A DNA stretch of 64,000 bases from the NCBI GenBank assembly GCA_964496575.1, contig CAZCAC010000025.1:18777-82776 (forward strand), in the 5' to 3' direction. Below, piece by piece: positions 1-8,852 of the stretch (its first letter is position 1; every line of letters begins with the position of its first letter). The position numbers and the translations under genes were made by a program. Below the pieces are notes generated by a model. It did not search any database, was not told the origin of the DNA, and was given only the letters and a program-made list of their open reading frames with translations. Origin of the DNA: CAZCAC01 sp964496575 (GTDB lineage: Bacteria > Planctomycetota > UBA1135 > GCA-002686595).

Positions 1-1186
1 CGTCGGCGAGCTCCGGCCAGAGGGCGACCGCTTCTCCTATCTCGGTGATGATCGCCTGCCCCTCGCGGCGACCGACACCGTACTCCTCCCCGAGCGTAAG
101 GAGTTGTTCCGACGAGGGGCTCCTCCCCTCACCGAGCACCGTCGTCGTGTGCTCCCCCCCGGGGCCGAACGCGAAGGTCAGGTCGTAGGCCGGCGACAGC
201 GACCACGAGCCATCCGACAGGTCGAATCGATACGCGAAGTTCTTCGCATGATCGTCGCGGTTGTGTGCGAGCACGTTGAAGGCCATCCGTCGGAAGAGGC
301 GTAGGGTATCCCGGTGGTCGCGAGTGAGGATCGACGTCGCCCTGAAGAGCTGCGCATAGTCGCAGCTCGGAAGACGGAAGTTCGCGTGGACCAGGTTGCC
401 GAAGGTGTGCACGTGAGACCGCCGGTTACCCTGGGCCCGGTCGAAGCGTCGCACTCCGAAGAAGCGATTCCCCTCCGCCGTCTCGAAGAGCCGTGTCGGC
501 GGCAGGTCCAGCCCCGCCGCCTCCGCCATCCGGGCGTAGGCGAGCTCGATCGGTCCCGCATCACCGACCTCCTCGCGCGCTGCGAACTTGACCATCCAGT
601 GCTCGAAACCCTCGGGTAGGTTCTGCTCCCCCGAGATGAGTCGGCCGGTCTCCGGCTCGAACCCGACCAGTACCTTGGGCCGTGCACCCCCCGGACTTCC
701 GCCGGCGCGAAGGAGTTGCGGCAGGACCTCCGCCGCTTCCCCGGCGTAGACCGCCTGCGCCTCGCGCGAGAGCTCGTGCAAGTCGAACAGGAATGGATCG
801 ACTCCCTCGCGATCGGCCGGCGGGTGATAGGTGAGCGCGCCCATCGTCTCCGTCCCGAGGTAGGCCAGCCGTTCGAGCGGCGAGACCGTCGACGCATCGA
901 ACCCGCGACGATGGAAGTGACGATCCATCAACAACAGTCCCCACCCGTCGGGCAGCGAGTCGTCGAACAACCCCGGCAGCGGGCCGAAGTCGCGGTCGGT
1001 GTGCTCGAGCAAGCCGGGCCGCGCTGCCAGCTTGAAAGGGGAGAGCTCCCGACCGCTTTCGAGCCAGGCGTCGTCGTACTCGAAGTAGACGCGGTGTTCG
1101 TGCTCGGCCAGCGTGCCGACGAGGATCGACTCTTCCGGACTCCGGGTGAAGCGCACTTCGAGCCGCTGGAAGGGAGCGTCGGCCAC
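1..1186 (-). CDS. hipA: HipA-family Ser/Thr kinase (toxin-like), partial
   Basis: A HipA-type kinase; in studied members it phosphorylates glutamyl-tRNA synthetase or other targets and is neutralised by HipB. The frame stays open from a GTG at 1186 to the window edge, so about 395 residues are visible and the C-terminus is missing. Visible motifs are the glycine-rich loop GGSPGGARPK, the catalytic segment AHNRDDHAKN and the following SPAYDL metal-binding segment, all in HipA order. It starts 2 nt after the stop of the HTH gene, the usual hipBA arrangement. All key catalytic residues are intact. I chose the GTG because the next residues (VADAPFQRLEVRF) match a normal HipA N-terminus. Confidence 0.88.
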   Translation of the reverse strand, partial: MADAPFQRLEVRFTRSPEESILVGTLAEHEHRVYFEYDDAWLESGRELSPFKLAARPGLLEHTDRDFGPLPGLFDDSLPDGWGLLLMDRHFHRRGFDASTVSPLERLAYLGTETMGALTYHPPADREGVDPFLFDLHELSREAQAVYAGEAAEVLPQLLRAGGSPGGARPKVLVGFEPETGRLISGEQNLPEGFEHWMVKFAAREEVGDAGPIELAYARMAEAAGLDLPPTRLFETAEGNRFFGVRRFDRAQGNRRSHVHTFGNLVHANFRLPSCDYAQLFRATSILTRDHRDTLRLFRRMAFNVLAHNRDDHAKNFAYRFDLSDGSWSLSPAYDLTFAFGPGGEHTTTVLGEGRSPSSEQLLTLGEEYGVGRREGQAIITEIGEAVALWPELAD

Positions 1187-1188
1187 GG

Positions 1189-1500
1189 CTAGATGCGTCC
1201 TCGCTTCGGCGCCGGTCGAGTCGCCCGTCGCTCCAGTTCCGCCATGGTCCCGGCGGGGGGCGGGGCGAGCAGCGCGGCGAACTCGTGGAGCCGACCCAGA
1301 GCATGGGCCAGGCGCAGCAGGCTCTTCAGCGACACCTCGCCGTCGGTCTCGAAGCGCTGGATGGAGCGGCTGCTGACCCCGGAGCGTTCGGCGAGAGTGG
1401 TGCGCTTCCACCCGGCGTCCAGGCGGATCGCCTTCAGCCGCTGGCCCATTCGCCGCTGGGTCTCGGGGGGGGTGAGGAGAGGGGCGATGTCGTCGAGCAT
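1189..1500 (-). CDS. hipB: HipB-like XRE-family HTH antitoxin/repressor
   Basis: A small DNA-binding protein that would repress its own operon and hold the HipA kinase inactive. The core RLKAIRLDAGWKRTTLAERS, then VSSRSIQRFETDG, is a classic XRE/Cro helix-turn-helix with the recognition helix at SSRSIQR. I prefer the ATG at 1500 (MLDDIAPLL, 103 aa), with a weak GAG 9 nt upstream. In-frame ATGs at about 1521 and 1551 would add up to 17 residues. The C-terminal tail is rich in Arg and Pro. It is directly followed by hipA, so autoregulated co-expression is expected from the family. Confidence 0.82.
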   Translation of the reverse strand: MLDDIAPLLTPPETQRRMGQRLKAIRLDAGWKRTTLAERSGVSSRSIQRFETDGEVSLKSLLRLAHALGRLHEFAALLAPPPAGTMAELERRATRPAPKRGRI

Positions 1501-1816
1501 GGGAGAGTTCTCAAATGTCATTATCGGCCATATTTGTCTCATATGATCCAACTAAGGTCCAATAATACTCAAATCACGCTAGTTATTTGGCGATTGAAGC
1601 CTCCCCCTCGGACCGACGCCCCAGAGAGACACGCTGCGACCGGGGGATATCGGATCAAGGGCGGGGGAACCGTTCGAAGGCAAGACGGCCAGACGCGTAG
1701 CGTCGCCACCCGTCTCTCAGGTCCCCTGTACGATTTCTCCCGCCACTCGTCTCACGAGCCGAACGGTCCCACCGGCGGGCCCGTGGCCCGGCGGACCCCG
1801 CACCAGACCGGACACC
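1501..1816. promoter_or_regulatory. Divergent intergenic region, AT-rich next to hipB
   Basis: No gene is seen here. The part nearest hipB (about 1510-1590) is strikingly AT-rich for this genome, with short AT words such as CATATG, AAATATGG and GATAATG. This suits a promoter and operator for the hipBA pair. I could not define a convincing -35/-10 pair or a clean operator palindrome. The half nearer the hydrolase gene (1600-1816) is GC-rich, with no motif I can support. Confidence 0.35.
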
Positions 1817-3721
1817 ATGCACACCCCGCGCCACCTCCTCCTCGTCCTGCTCGTCCTCGCCGCCGCCGCTCCCAGCTTCGCCCAGGAAGCACCTCGCCGG
1901 CGCAGCGTGCTCTTCTACCTGATCGACACCTGCCGGGCGGATCGCCTCTCCTGCCACGGCAACGAGCGGGAGACGACCCCCTTCATCGACCGGCTAGCGG
2001 CGCGCGGCGTGGTCTTCGAGCGCTGCTACGCCCAGGCGCCGTGGACCAAGCCGTCGGTCGCCTCGATGCTGACCTCGCGCTACGCCGGCGAGGTGGGGAT
2101 CTACCTGCTGCTCCAGCAGCTGGAGGACGAGCTCACGACGCTGCCCGAGGCCTTCCAGGCCGCCGGCTACGCCACGGCCGGCTTCTCGGCCAACCCGCTC
2201 GTCGGGGCCTTCTCGAACTACGCCCAGGGCTTCGACCACTTCGTCGAGTCGATCCTGGTCAACGCCGGTGACCCGATCAACTTCGCCAGCGGTTCGGCGA
2301 AGAAGCTGAACCGGATGGTGATTCCGTCCCTGGAGAAACAGCGCGCCTGGCCGCAGTTCCTCTACGTGCACTCCGTCGACCCGCACGAGGAGTACGAGCC
2401 CGCGCCCGAGTACCTCCAGCTCTTCGCCGACCCCGCCCGGGAGGAGCTCTACCGCAGGGAGTGGAGGACCCTGCTCGCCTCCCGGCCGCCGGTTCCCGGC
2501 AACCACCTGACCCGGGACAACTTCGAGCGCACCGGGATCGAGCCGGGGCCGTTCATCGACTACGGCCTGCGACTTCACGACGCCGATCTCCGCGCCAATG
2601 ACACCGAGCTCGAGCGGCTGTGGATCGCGCTGCAGGAGAACGGCTGGGGCGACGACGTGGTGCTGGTCCTGACCTCCGATCACGGCGAGGAGTTCTACGA
2701 GCACGGCGGGACCTCCCACGCTTACAGCCTCTACGACGAGCAGCTGCACGTGCCGCTCGTCCTCTACGCCCCCGGCCTCCTGCCGGAAGGGCAGCGCATC
2801 GATCGCCCGGTGAGCCTGATCGACGTGTACCCGACCCTCTGCGACCTGCTCGAGGTCGAGGCCCCCGAGGGCCTCAGCGGCCGCAGCCTGGTCCCGCTGA
2901 TCCGCGGCGACGAGGGCTGGATCGACGAGCCGGTGATGGCCGAGAAGACCGAGGATCCCGGCGGCCGGAAGGCGGGCTCCGCGATGGGCATCGCCATGTC
3001 GCGCATCGAGGGGAACTGGAAGCTGATCCTGAACCTCCTCTCTCCCGAGGGGCGGCCGATGCCGCGCCACGAGCTCTTCGACCTTCTCGCCGATCCCGGC
3101 GAGCGCAAGAACCTCGCGGCCGAGTTACCCGAGCGCGTGGCCCGGATGGAGGCGGCGTTGATGGAGTGGTCCGCGGGCAACATGGGGCTGGTCGTCGCGG
3201 ACACGGTGGAGCCGGAGAAGATCGATCCCGCGTTGCTCGAACAGCTGCGCGCCCTCGGGTACGTCGGCGACGATGAGGATCCGCCCGCCGGTCCCCCCGA
3301 GATCGGCGCGCGCCTGCCCTTGCTCGCCAGGGCGGTGCTCGAGTCGGACCCGCGCTGGACGGTCTACGCGCTCGATCCACTCGCGGCGCCGGAGTCGGGG
3401 CGACGCTTCCAGGGGTGCAAGGTGATCGATCGGATATCGATCAAAGGGGAGCGGCTGGAGGCCGTTCGCCACCTCCTCTACCAGGGCATCCTCGACTGGG
3501 AGGTGACGGGGAGGGCCCCCGTTCGCCTCGTCGTCCCGCGCTACGGAGTCCGTGCCTCCCACGAGGGGCACACCGTGGAGCTCTGCATCTGCTATGACAG
3601 CGGAACCCTGCGCGTCTTCCTCGACGGGGCCGCGGTGGCCACCGTACGCACCGACAATGCGGTCGAGGCGGGCATCCGCGCCCTGCTGGAGCGGGCCGGG
3701 CTGGAGGTGGCTGGGCGCTAG
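1817..3721 (+). CDS. Exported sulfatase/alkaline-phosphatase-fold hydrolase, non-formylglycine type
   Basis: A 634-aa secreted protein with an N-terminal signal peptide (hydrophobic LLLVLLVLAAAA, then SFAQ). It has the sulfatase-family metal motif LIDTCRADRL (D37, D42), the second metal motif TSDHGEEF (D288, H289) and an extra C-terminal region of about 150 aa. At the position where sulfatases carry Cys or Ser for formylglycine (C/S-x-P-x-R) this protein reads T77-K-P-S-V. It is therefore probably not a classical sulfatase. A Thr nucleophile, as in phosphoglycerol transferases or other alkaline-phosphatase-superfamily enzymes, is the likelier chemistry (inference). The substrate is unknown. 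It stands alone, upstream of fabG. Confidence 0.8.
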   Translation: MHTPRHLLLVLLVLAAAAPSFAQEAPRRRSVLFYLIDTCRADRLSCHGNERETTPFIDRLAARGVVFERCYAQAPWTKPSVASMLTSRYAGEVGIYLLLQQLEDELTTLPEAFQAAGYATAGFSANPLVGAFSNYAQGFDHFVESILVNAGDPINFASGSAKKLNRMVIPSLEKQRAWPQFLYVHSVDPHEEYEPAPEYLQLFADPAREELYRREWRTLLASRPPVPGNHLTRDNFERTGIEPGPFIDYGLRLHDADLRANDTELERLWIALQENGWGDDVVLVLTSDHGEEFYEHGGTSHAYSLYDEQLHVPLVLYAPGLLPEGQRIDRPVSLIDVYPTLCDLLEVEAPEGLSGRSLVPLIRGDEGWIDEPVMAEKTEDPGGRKAGSAMGIAMSRIEGNWKLILNLLSPEGRPMPRHELFDLLADPGERKNLAAELPERVARMEAALMEWSAGNMGLVVADTVEPEKIDPALLEQLRALGYVGDDEDPPAGPPEIGARLPLLARAVLESDPRWTVYALDPLAAPESGRRFQGCKVIDRISIKGERLEAVRHLLYQGILDWEVTGRAPVRLVVPRYGVRASHEGHTVELCICYDSGTLRVFLDGAAVATVRTDNAVEAGIRALLERAGLEVAGR

Positions 3722-3880
3722 CTCCGCCGGGCGACCACCGCCAGCCGCGTCACTGCCTGGAGACCCTCGGGGTGCGGCGGGCACGGGTTGGTGAGGAAGA
3801 TCTTGCGCCGGGAATGGCCCGTGGGCCACGATTGCGGCTTCCACGCTCCCACACCCGCTCGAAAGACGAGGAGGATTCCC

Positions 3881-4630
3881 TTGAGCTCATCCCTGGAAGG
3901 AAAGGTCGCGCTGGTCACCGGCGCCTCGCGGGGCATCGGCGCCGCGATCGCCCTGAAGCTGGCCCGCGACGGCGCGGACGTCGCCCTCTGTGACCTCGTC
4001 ACCGACGGGGCCGAGCAGGAGGTCGCGCCCGCGATCCGCGAGATGGGGCGCAAGACCGGAGTCTTCTCCTGCAACGTCGTCGACCCCGAGGCCGTGAACG
4101 CGCTGATGAAGGCCGTGGCCGAGGAGGTCGGGCCGATCGGGATCCTGGTCAACAACGCCGGCATCACCGACGACACGCTGGTGCTGCGGATGACCGACGA
4201 GCAGTGGCAGCGCGTCATCGCCGTCAACCTCACCGGCACCTTCAACTGCACCCGCGCGGTGGCGCGGCCGATGATGAAGCTGAAGGGCGGCTCGATCATC
4301 AACGTCGCCTCGGTGATCGGCGTGATGGGCAACGCCGGCCAGGCGAACTACGCCGCGTCGAAGGCCGGGATCATCGGCCTGACCAAATCGGTCGCCAAGG
4401 AGTTCTGCACCCGCGGCATCCGCGCCAACGCCGTGGCCCCCGGCTACATCGGCACCGAGATGACCGAGAAGCTGCCCGAGGAGGTCCAGACGGAGATGCT
4501 CAAGACGGTTCCGCTCGGGCGCCCCGGCACCCCCGACGACGTCGCCGACCTGGTCAGCTTCCTCGCCTCCCCCGCGTCCTCGTACATCACCGGCCAGGTG
4601 ATCCACGTCGACGGCGGGATGGTGATGTGA
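3881..4630 (+). CDS. fabG: 3-oxoacyl-ACP reductase (SDR family)
   Basis: A classical short-chain dehydrogenase that reduces 3-oxoacyl-ACP with NADPH in fatty acid elongation, in the cytoplasm. Motifs in order: the cofactor loop TGASRGIG, NNAG, the catalytic Ser of NVASVIG and Y-x3-K in NYAASKAG, then the C-terminal SSYITGQVIHVDGG typical of FabG. The start is a TTG at 3881, because GAGGAGG lies 6 nt upstream. The resulting 249 residues match the usual family length, whereas an upstream ATG would add an atypical 31-residue tail. Other SDR substrates cannot be excluded, since the gene is outside a fab cluster. Confidence 0.88.
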   Translation: MSSSLEGKVALVTGASRGIGAAIALKLARDGADVALCDLVTDGAEQEVAPAIREMGRKTGVFSCNVVDPEAVNALMKAVAEEVGPIGILVNNAGITDDTLVLRMTDEQWQRVIAVNLTGTFNCTRAVARPMMKLKGGSIINVASVIGVMGNAGQANYAASKAGIIGLTKSVAKEFCTRGIRANAVAPGYIGTEMTEKLPEEVQTEMLKTVPLGRPGTPDDVADLVSFLASPASSYITGQVIHVDGGMVM

Positions 4631-4655
4631 GCCGCCCGCCGCGGCGCGGCGCGAG

Positions 4656-6899
4656 GTGAGCATGGGGGAGTCCGACCCGGTCGACGCCGAGGCGACGATC
4701 ACCTTCCAGGGTGACCTGAAGGGCGTCCGCGCCCAGGTCACCGTCACCCGCCGCGAGCAGATCGAGAGCGTCGTCCTCGGCTCCGACCGGCCGAGGACCT
4801 TCGAGGAGCGCTATCCCTTCGCCGGGCGGATCGGCGAGGGCGGGATGGGGGACGTGCACCTCGCCCGGGACCGGGTCCTCGGGCGCGAGGTGGCGGTCAA
4901 GGTGCTGCGCGAGGGGCGGCGACCCGAGCCGCTCGTGCTCCAGCGCTTCCTGCGCGAGGCACAGATCACCGCGCAGCTCGCGCACCCCAACGTCATCCCC
5001 TGCTACGGCCTCGAGAGCACCGGAGAGAACGCCCCCGCGTTCGTGATGAAGCTGATCGAGGGGGCCACCTTCAAGGAGTACGTCGCCGAGTGCCTGGAGG
5101 CGAAGGGGACCGTGGACTGGGACCACGACCGCCACGGCCTGAAGGCGCGCGTCGAGCACTTCGTCAAGGTCTGCGATGCCGTCGCCTACAGCCACCAGCG
5201 CGGGGTCATTCACCGCGACCTGAAACCCGCCAACCTGATGCTGGGCGACCACAACGTCGTCTACGTGATGGACTGGGGGATCGCGCGGGTGATCGGCGAG
5301 GTGGAGGAGGCCGGGCTCTTCCCCGAGGGGCTCCTCTCCTCGGGGGAGGCGCTCGACGAAGGTGCGCCGGACACCCGGACGCAGACCGGGGACCTGGTCG
5401 GCACGCCGATGTACATGTCCCCCGAGCAGATCAACCTCGACTCGGACCAGCTGACCCCGGCGAGCGACCAGTACTCGCTGGGACTGGTGCTCTTCCACCT
5501 GATCACCGGCCGGGCGCCGCGCACCGGAGGCGGCGTGATCGAGGTGCTCCAGCAGGCGGGGCGCGGCGAGCGCGCGGAGTTTCCGACCGAGGGGATGGGC
5601 CGGGCCGCGCCGAAGGAGCTGCGCGCCATCGTCGGACGGGCGTGCGCGAAGAACCCCGCCAATCGCTACGCCTCGGTGAGCGAGCTGGTCGCCGACCTGC
5701 GGCGCTTCCTGCACGGCGATCCGGTGATGGCGTGCCCCGACAACCTGCTGCGCGCGGTGTGGCGGCGGATCCAGAAGCACCCGGTGAAGGTGCTTTCCGC
5801 CCTGCTGGTGTTCGTGCTGGTCGCGGCGTCGGCGACCACCTGGAGCCTGGTGAAGAAGGTCGAGGCGGAGAAGCGTCGCGAGTTCGAGGCCAGCGCGACC
5901 GCGGACGTCGTCCAGTGGGTGGGTGAGATCGACGTGGCGCTGACCGAGACCGACAGCCTCGTGCGGGGGCTGGCGACGGACATCAAGTGGATCCTGAGGT
6001 CGGAGCCGACCGCGGGGGAGCCGTGGCTCGGGACCGAGGACTTCTCGGGACCGGACGCTCCGGCGGATCTCGCCCCTCTGCCGCGCTACGAGGGACCGGT
6101 GTCCTTCGAGCGGAGCGTCGGCGTGCTCGCGCCGGGAGTGACCCGCGAGGAGGTCCGCGAGATCGCCCGGCACTCCCGCCGACTCGAGCTGGAGCTCGGC
6201 CGGACGCTGCTCGCCACCCTCGAGAAGGGCGAGGCCCCCGGCACCTCGATCGCGTACCCCCGGGAGCCGGCACTGGAGCGGCTCCGGCACGGCACCCTGG
6301 TCGAGGTCGACGGCCGGACTCGCACCCGCTTCCCGATGCAGTACGCCTTCGTCGGCTTCGAGGTCGGGTGGCATCTCGCGCTGCCCGGCTCCGCGCGCCA
6401 CCCCGAGGGTTTCGATCCCCGAAAGCGTCCCTGGTACCGGCGCGGAGTGGAGGCCTCGGGGGCGATCTGGGGCGCGCCCTACTGGGATGCCTCGGGGTCC
6501 GGCTTCCTCCTGCCGTGCATCATGGCGATCCGGGACGAGGACGGAGCGCTCGTCGGCGTCGCGGGGCTGGACGCCGCCCTGGGGCGCGCGGTCAGGAACC
6601 TGGGCGAGCGGCTCGACCAGGAGGAGGGCTGGCTGCGGGGCTACCTGGTCGACGCCCGCGGGGAGATTCTCCTGGACACCGAGGACTCCGGGGGCGAGCG
6701 GGAAGCCGATCTCCACGAGAATCGGGAGCGACCTCGCCGACCCCTGGCCGTTCCCGGCGTGGTCGAGAAGATCGAGAGCGGGATTCCGACCGGCATCGTC
6801 GAGGACGAGGACGAGAACGAGCTCTACGTCTTCGTCCGGATGCAGACGATCGACTGGATCATGGTGATCCAGATCGACCTGGGCCAGGCGCTGGATTGA
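4656..6899 (+). CDS. Transmembrane Ser/Thr protein kinase with extracytoplasmic Cache-like sensor
   Basis: A 747-aa receptor kinase. The N-terminal cytoplasmic kinase domain has the loop IGEGGMGDV, the VAVK lysine (about residue 82), the catalytic HRDLKPANL (D188) and the activation segment GTPMYMSPEQ. The metal-binding DFG is DWG here, a variant frequent in bacterial kinases. One membrane helix at about 381-402 (LLVFVLVAASATTW) is followed by about 340 residues resembling a Cache/PDC sensor, with the signature FDPRKRPWY and a later GVAGLDAAL. The N-terminal 45 residues before the kinase are unassigned. The start may be GTG 4656 or ATG 4662. The ligand and phosphorylation targets are unknown. 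Confidence 0.87.
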   Translation: MSMGESDPVDAEATITFQGDLKGVRAQVTVTRREQIESVVLGSDRPRTFEERYPFAGRIGEGGMGDVHLARDRVLGREVAVKVLREGRRPEPLVLQRFLREAQITAQLAHPNVIPCYGLESTGENAPAFVMKLIEGATFKEYVAECLEAKGTVDWDHDRHGLKARVEHFVKVCDAVAYSHQRGVIHRDLKPANLMLGDHNVVYVMDWGIARVIGEVEEAGLFPEGLLSSGEALDEGAPDTRTQTGDLVGTPMYMSPEQINLDSDQLTPASDQYSLGLVLFHLITGRAPRTGGGVIEVLQQAGRGERAEFPTEGMGRAAPKELRAIVGRACAKNPANRYASVSELVADLRRFLHGDPVMACPDNLLRAVWRRIQKHPVKVLSALLVFVLVAASATTWSLVKKVEAEKRREFEASATADVVQWVGEIDVALTETDSLVRGLATDIKWILRSEPTAGEPWLGTEDFSGPDAPADLAPLPRYEGPVSFERSVGVLAPGVTREEVREIARHSRRLELELGRTLLATLEKGEAPGTSIAYPREPALERLRHGTLVEVDGRTRTRFPMQYAFVGFEVGWHLALPGSARHPEGFDPRKRPWYRRGVEASGAIWGAPYWDASGSGFLLPCIMAIRDEDGALVGVAGLDAALGRAVRNLGERLDQEEGWLRGYLVDARGEILLDTEDSGGEREADLHENRERPRRPLAVPGVVEKIESGIPTGIVEDEDENELYVFVRMQTIDWIMVIQIDLGQALD

Positions 6900-6915
6900 T
6901 CCGCGGCTCCCCTGG

Positions 6916-7989
6916 TCAGAGCGCCCGCCGGACCACCACTTCCGTCTCGGCCACCTGCACTCGCACCTCGGGCACGGTGTGGTACGCCCCTTCGCCCTTG
7001 CGCCGTCCGAGCACCCGCGTGCTGTTCTTGGAGGGGAAGAGCTCGACCCGCACCTCGCCCCCGCGATTCTCGATCCCGAACTGGCGGCGGCTGATCCGGG
7101 AGTCGGTCAAGGTCACCTCGCAGGAGTCGAGCCGCCCGAAGACCCAGGCCCCGCCCGGCGGCAGCCGGCGGGAGACGAGCTCGCCGTCGACCAGCACTTC
7201 CAGCTCGTATCCACCGGCGGGCTCGTCGTCCTGGAATTCCGGCTCGGCGCTCCCGTCGGCGTAGGTCCGCGTCACCTCCAGCGGCGCGTCGAGCAGCCGG
7301 TCGAGTTCGCGATCCTCCTCGACGAAGCGGAAGCGCCGGCGCGAGTCGGGGTGCTCGAGCGCGTGCTGGAGGTCCTCGACGTCGACCGCCTCCGCGGCGC
7401 GCCTCTCGGAGAGGACGTCCTCGACCGCGTACCCCGAGGCGAGCATGTAGAGCGTGTCGGCCACGCCGGTGGGCAGGAAGGCGCGCAGGGCGTCCAGCTC
7501 GTTCTCCTCGGTCAGGGCGCAGACCGAGGGCAGGAGTGCCTCCGGCACGCCCACCGTGCGCAGCTCCGCGACGGTGCGCCCCGCCAGCAGCCGCTCCTCG
7601 CCCAGCGGGCCGTCGCCCGTGGCCTCCGCGGGATCGGCCGGCGGGGCGGCGGATTCCTCCACCTCGAATACCTGGAAGGAGCCGACGCTCGGGTTGACCT
7701 CGAAGCGCTTGTTCTTCGCCCAGGCCATCGCCTCGTCGTGGTGGTCGACCCACACGCAGATGTAGACGTCGCCCTTGGGCGGGTGGAGGACGATCGCCCG
7801 GTAATCGAGGCCGATCCGCACCGTGCGCACCTTGGGGTCCTTCATCCCCGCGATCCTCTCGTAGTTGATGCTCGACTGCGTCGGGTCGGCGAGGAACTTC
7901 CGGGTGAACTCCCGGAGCTTCTTCTGCGCCCGGCGAGGGATGCCCGAATAGGCGACCAGGAAATCGGCGGAGATGGCGACCTTGACCAT
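6916..7989 (-). CDS. RelE-like domain protein with C-terminal FHA domain
   Basis: A 357-aa cytoplasmic protein. Residues 1-105 (MVKVAISADFL ... VYICVWVDHHDEAMAWAKNK) resemble the RelE-like module found at the N-terminus of some UvrD-type helicases, and the next segment (LRTVGVPEALLPSV ... DALRAFLP) resembles the linker of those proteins. The helicase is absent. The protein instead ends in a forkhead-associated domain with FGRLDS, SRISRRQ and a KNSTRV-type strand, which would bind phosphothreonine peptides. It converges with the receptor kinase gene 17 nt away, so phospho-signalling is a reasonable guess. The ATG at 7989 is chosen because upstream in-frame sequence looks non-coding; no clear ribosome site is visible. 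Confidence 0.72.
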   Translation of the reverse strand: MVKVAISADFLVAYSGIPRRAQKKLREFTRKFLADPTQSSINYERIAGMKDPKVRTVRIGLDYRAIVLHPPKGDVYICVWVDHHDEAMAWAKNKRFEVNPSVGSFQVFEVEESAAPPADPAEATGDGPLGEERLLAGRTVAELRTVGVPEALLPSVCALTEENELDALRAFLPTGVADTLYMLASGYAVEDVLSERRAAEAVDVEDLQHALEHPDSRRRFRFVEEDRELDRLLDAPLEVTRTYADGSAEPEFQDDEPAGGYELEVLVDGELVSRRLPPGGAWVFGRLDSCEVTLTDSRISRRQFGIENRGGEVRVELFPSKNSTRVLGRRKGEGAYHTVPEVRVQVAETEVVVRRAL

Positions 7990-8129
7990 GGATGGCGGTG
8001 GGGGAGGGAAGCGGGGCGGGGATTCTACCGTGGGGCCCGCGGCCGCGGATCCGTCCGTCCCCTTCCATCTCGCCCGGCGCGACGTATCGTCTCCAGCACC
8101 GACCCGACACCCCACCGGAGCACGACCCG

Positions 8130-8537
8130 ATGACCGATCAGCTCTCCTTCGACGTTTCCCTCGCCCTGCCTCCCGACCAGACGATCGAGCGGGTGACCGC
8201 CGCCCTGAAGGAGCAGGGCTTCGGCATCCTGACCCGGATCGACGTGCACCAGGCCTTCGAGGAGAAGCTGGGGGCGAAGTTCCGCCCCTACGTGATCCTC
8301 GGCGCCTGCTCGCCGCCGCTCGCCCACCAGGCGCTGACCAGCGAGCCGCGGGTCGGACTGTTCCTGCCGTGCAACGTCACCGTGGAAGAGGCGGCCGGTG
8401 GATCGCTGGTGCGGATCATCGATCCGAACGCGATGCTCTCCGTCGGTCCTCTCGCCGACGACCCGGCGCTGCAAGAGGTCGCCGCCGCGGCGAGAGAGAA
8501 GCTGTCCACGGTCGCGCGGATTCTCGCCGAGGGGTGA
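8130..8537 (+). CDS. DUF302 family protein
   Basis: A 135-aa soluble protein matching DUF302: LPPDQTIERVTAALKEQGFGILTRIDV, then the ILGACSPPLAHQAL segment and the C-terminal region (DPALQEVAAAAREKL). The family is widespread and its biochemical role is unsettled; the Cys in GACSPP is commonly conserved. The start is the ATG at 8130, giving the normal family length. It is transcribed divergently from the RelE/FHA gene and is followed by an AT-rich non-coding stretch. Confidence 0.8.
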   Translation: MTDQLSFDVSLALPPDQTIERVTAALKEQGFGILTRIDVHQAFEEKLGAKFRPYVILGACSPPLAHQALTSEPRVGLFLPCNVTVEEAAGGSLVRIIDPNAMLSVGPLADDPALQEVAAAAREKLSTVARILAEG

Positions 8538-8744
8538 TCGATAACGACTTCGGCCTCGTCGCGACGATCAATACCGAATTGCATTGACCACCCGGATTGG
8601 AGATGCGGACAGAGAAATGACAACTTGGGTAATCCACCCGATGGATCCCCATCGCTTTTCTAACGATTATCTGCGCAGAGGCGGTGAGCGGTACTCTCTC
8701 CTGCTGCCGTTCTCGGGATGTATTGAACCTACGGAACCGGTTCG

Positions 8745-8777
8745 CGCCCGGACAACGCTAACCCCGCTGTCCGGGCG
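8745..8777. terminator. Perfect 10-bp hairpin with T-rich 3' flank
   Basis: The stem CGCCCGGACA / TGTCCGGGCG encloses a 13-nt loop and is followed on the plus strand by TTCCATTTT. It lies in a 315-bp gap about 210 bp after the DUF302 stop and 75 bp before the next start. It may be an intrinsic terminator or an attenuator for the downstream membrane protein. The rest of the gap (8538-8744) is unusually AT-rich, with no gene that I recognise. Confidence 0.45.
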
Positions 8778-8852
8778 TTCCATTTTGTCCGCCAACGGCT
8801 CCGTGCCCGCGTCGGTCCGGACACCGCGTGTCGCCAGCGCACCGAGGTTCCG

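Noticed and set aside
4587..6716. Long minus-strand open frame opposite the receptor kinase
   Set aside because: Arises from high-GC codon bias; its translation is Leu/Gly/Arg-rich with no domain, while the plus strand has a complete kinase.
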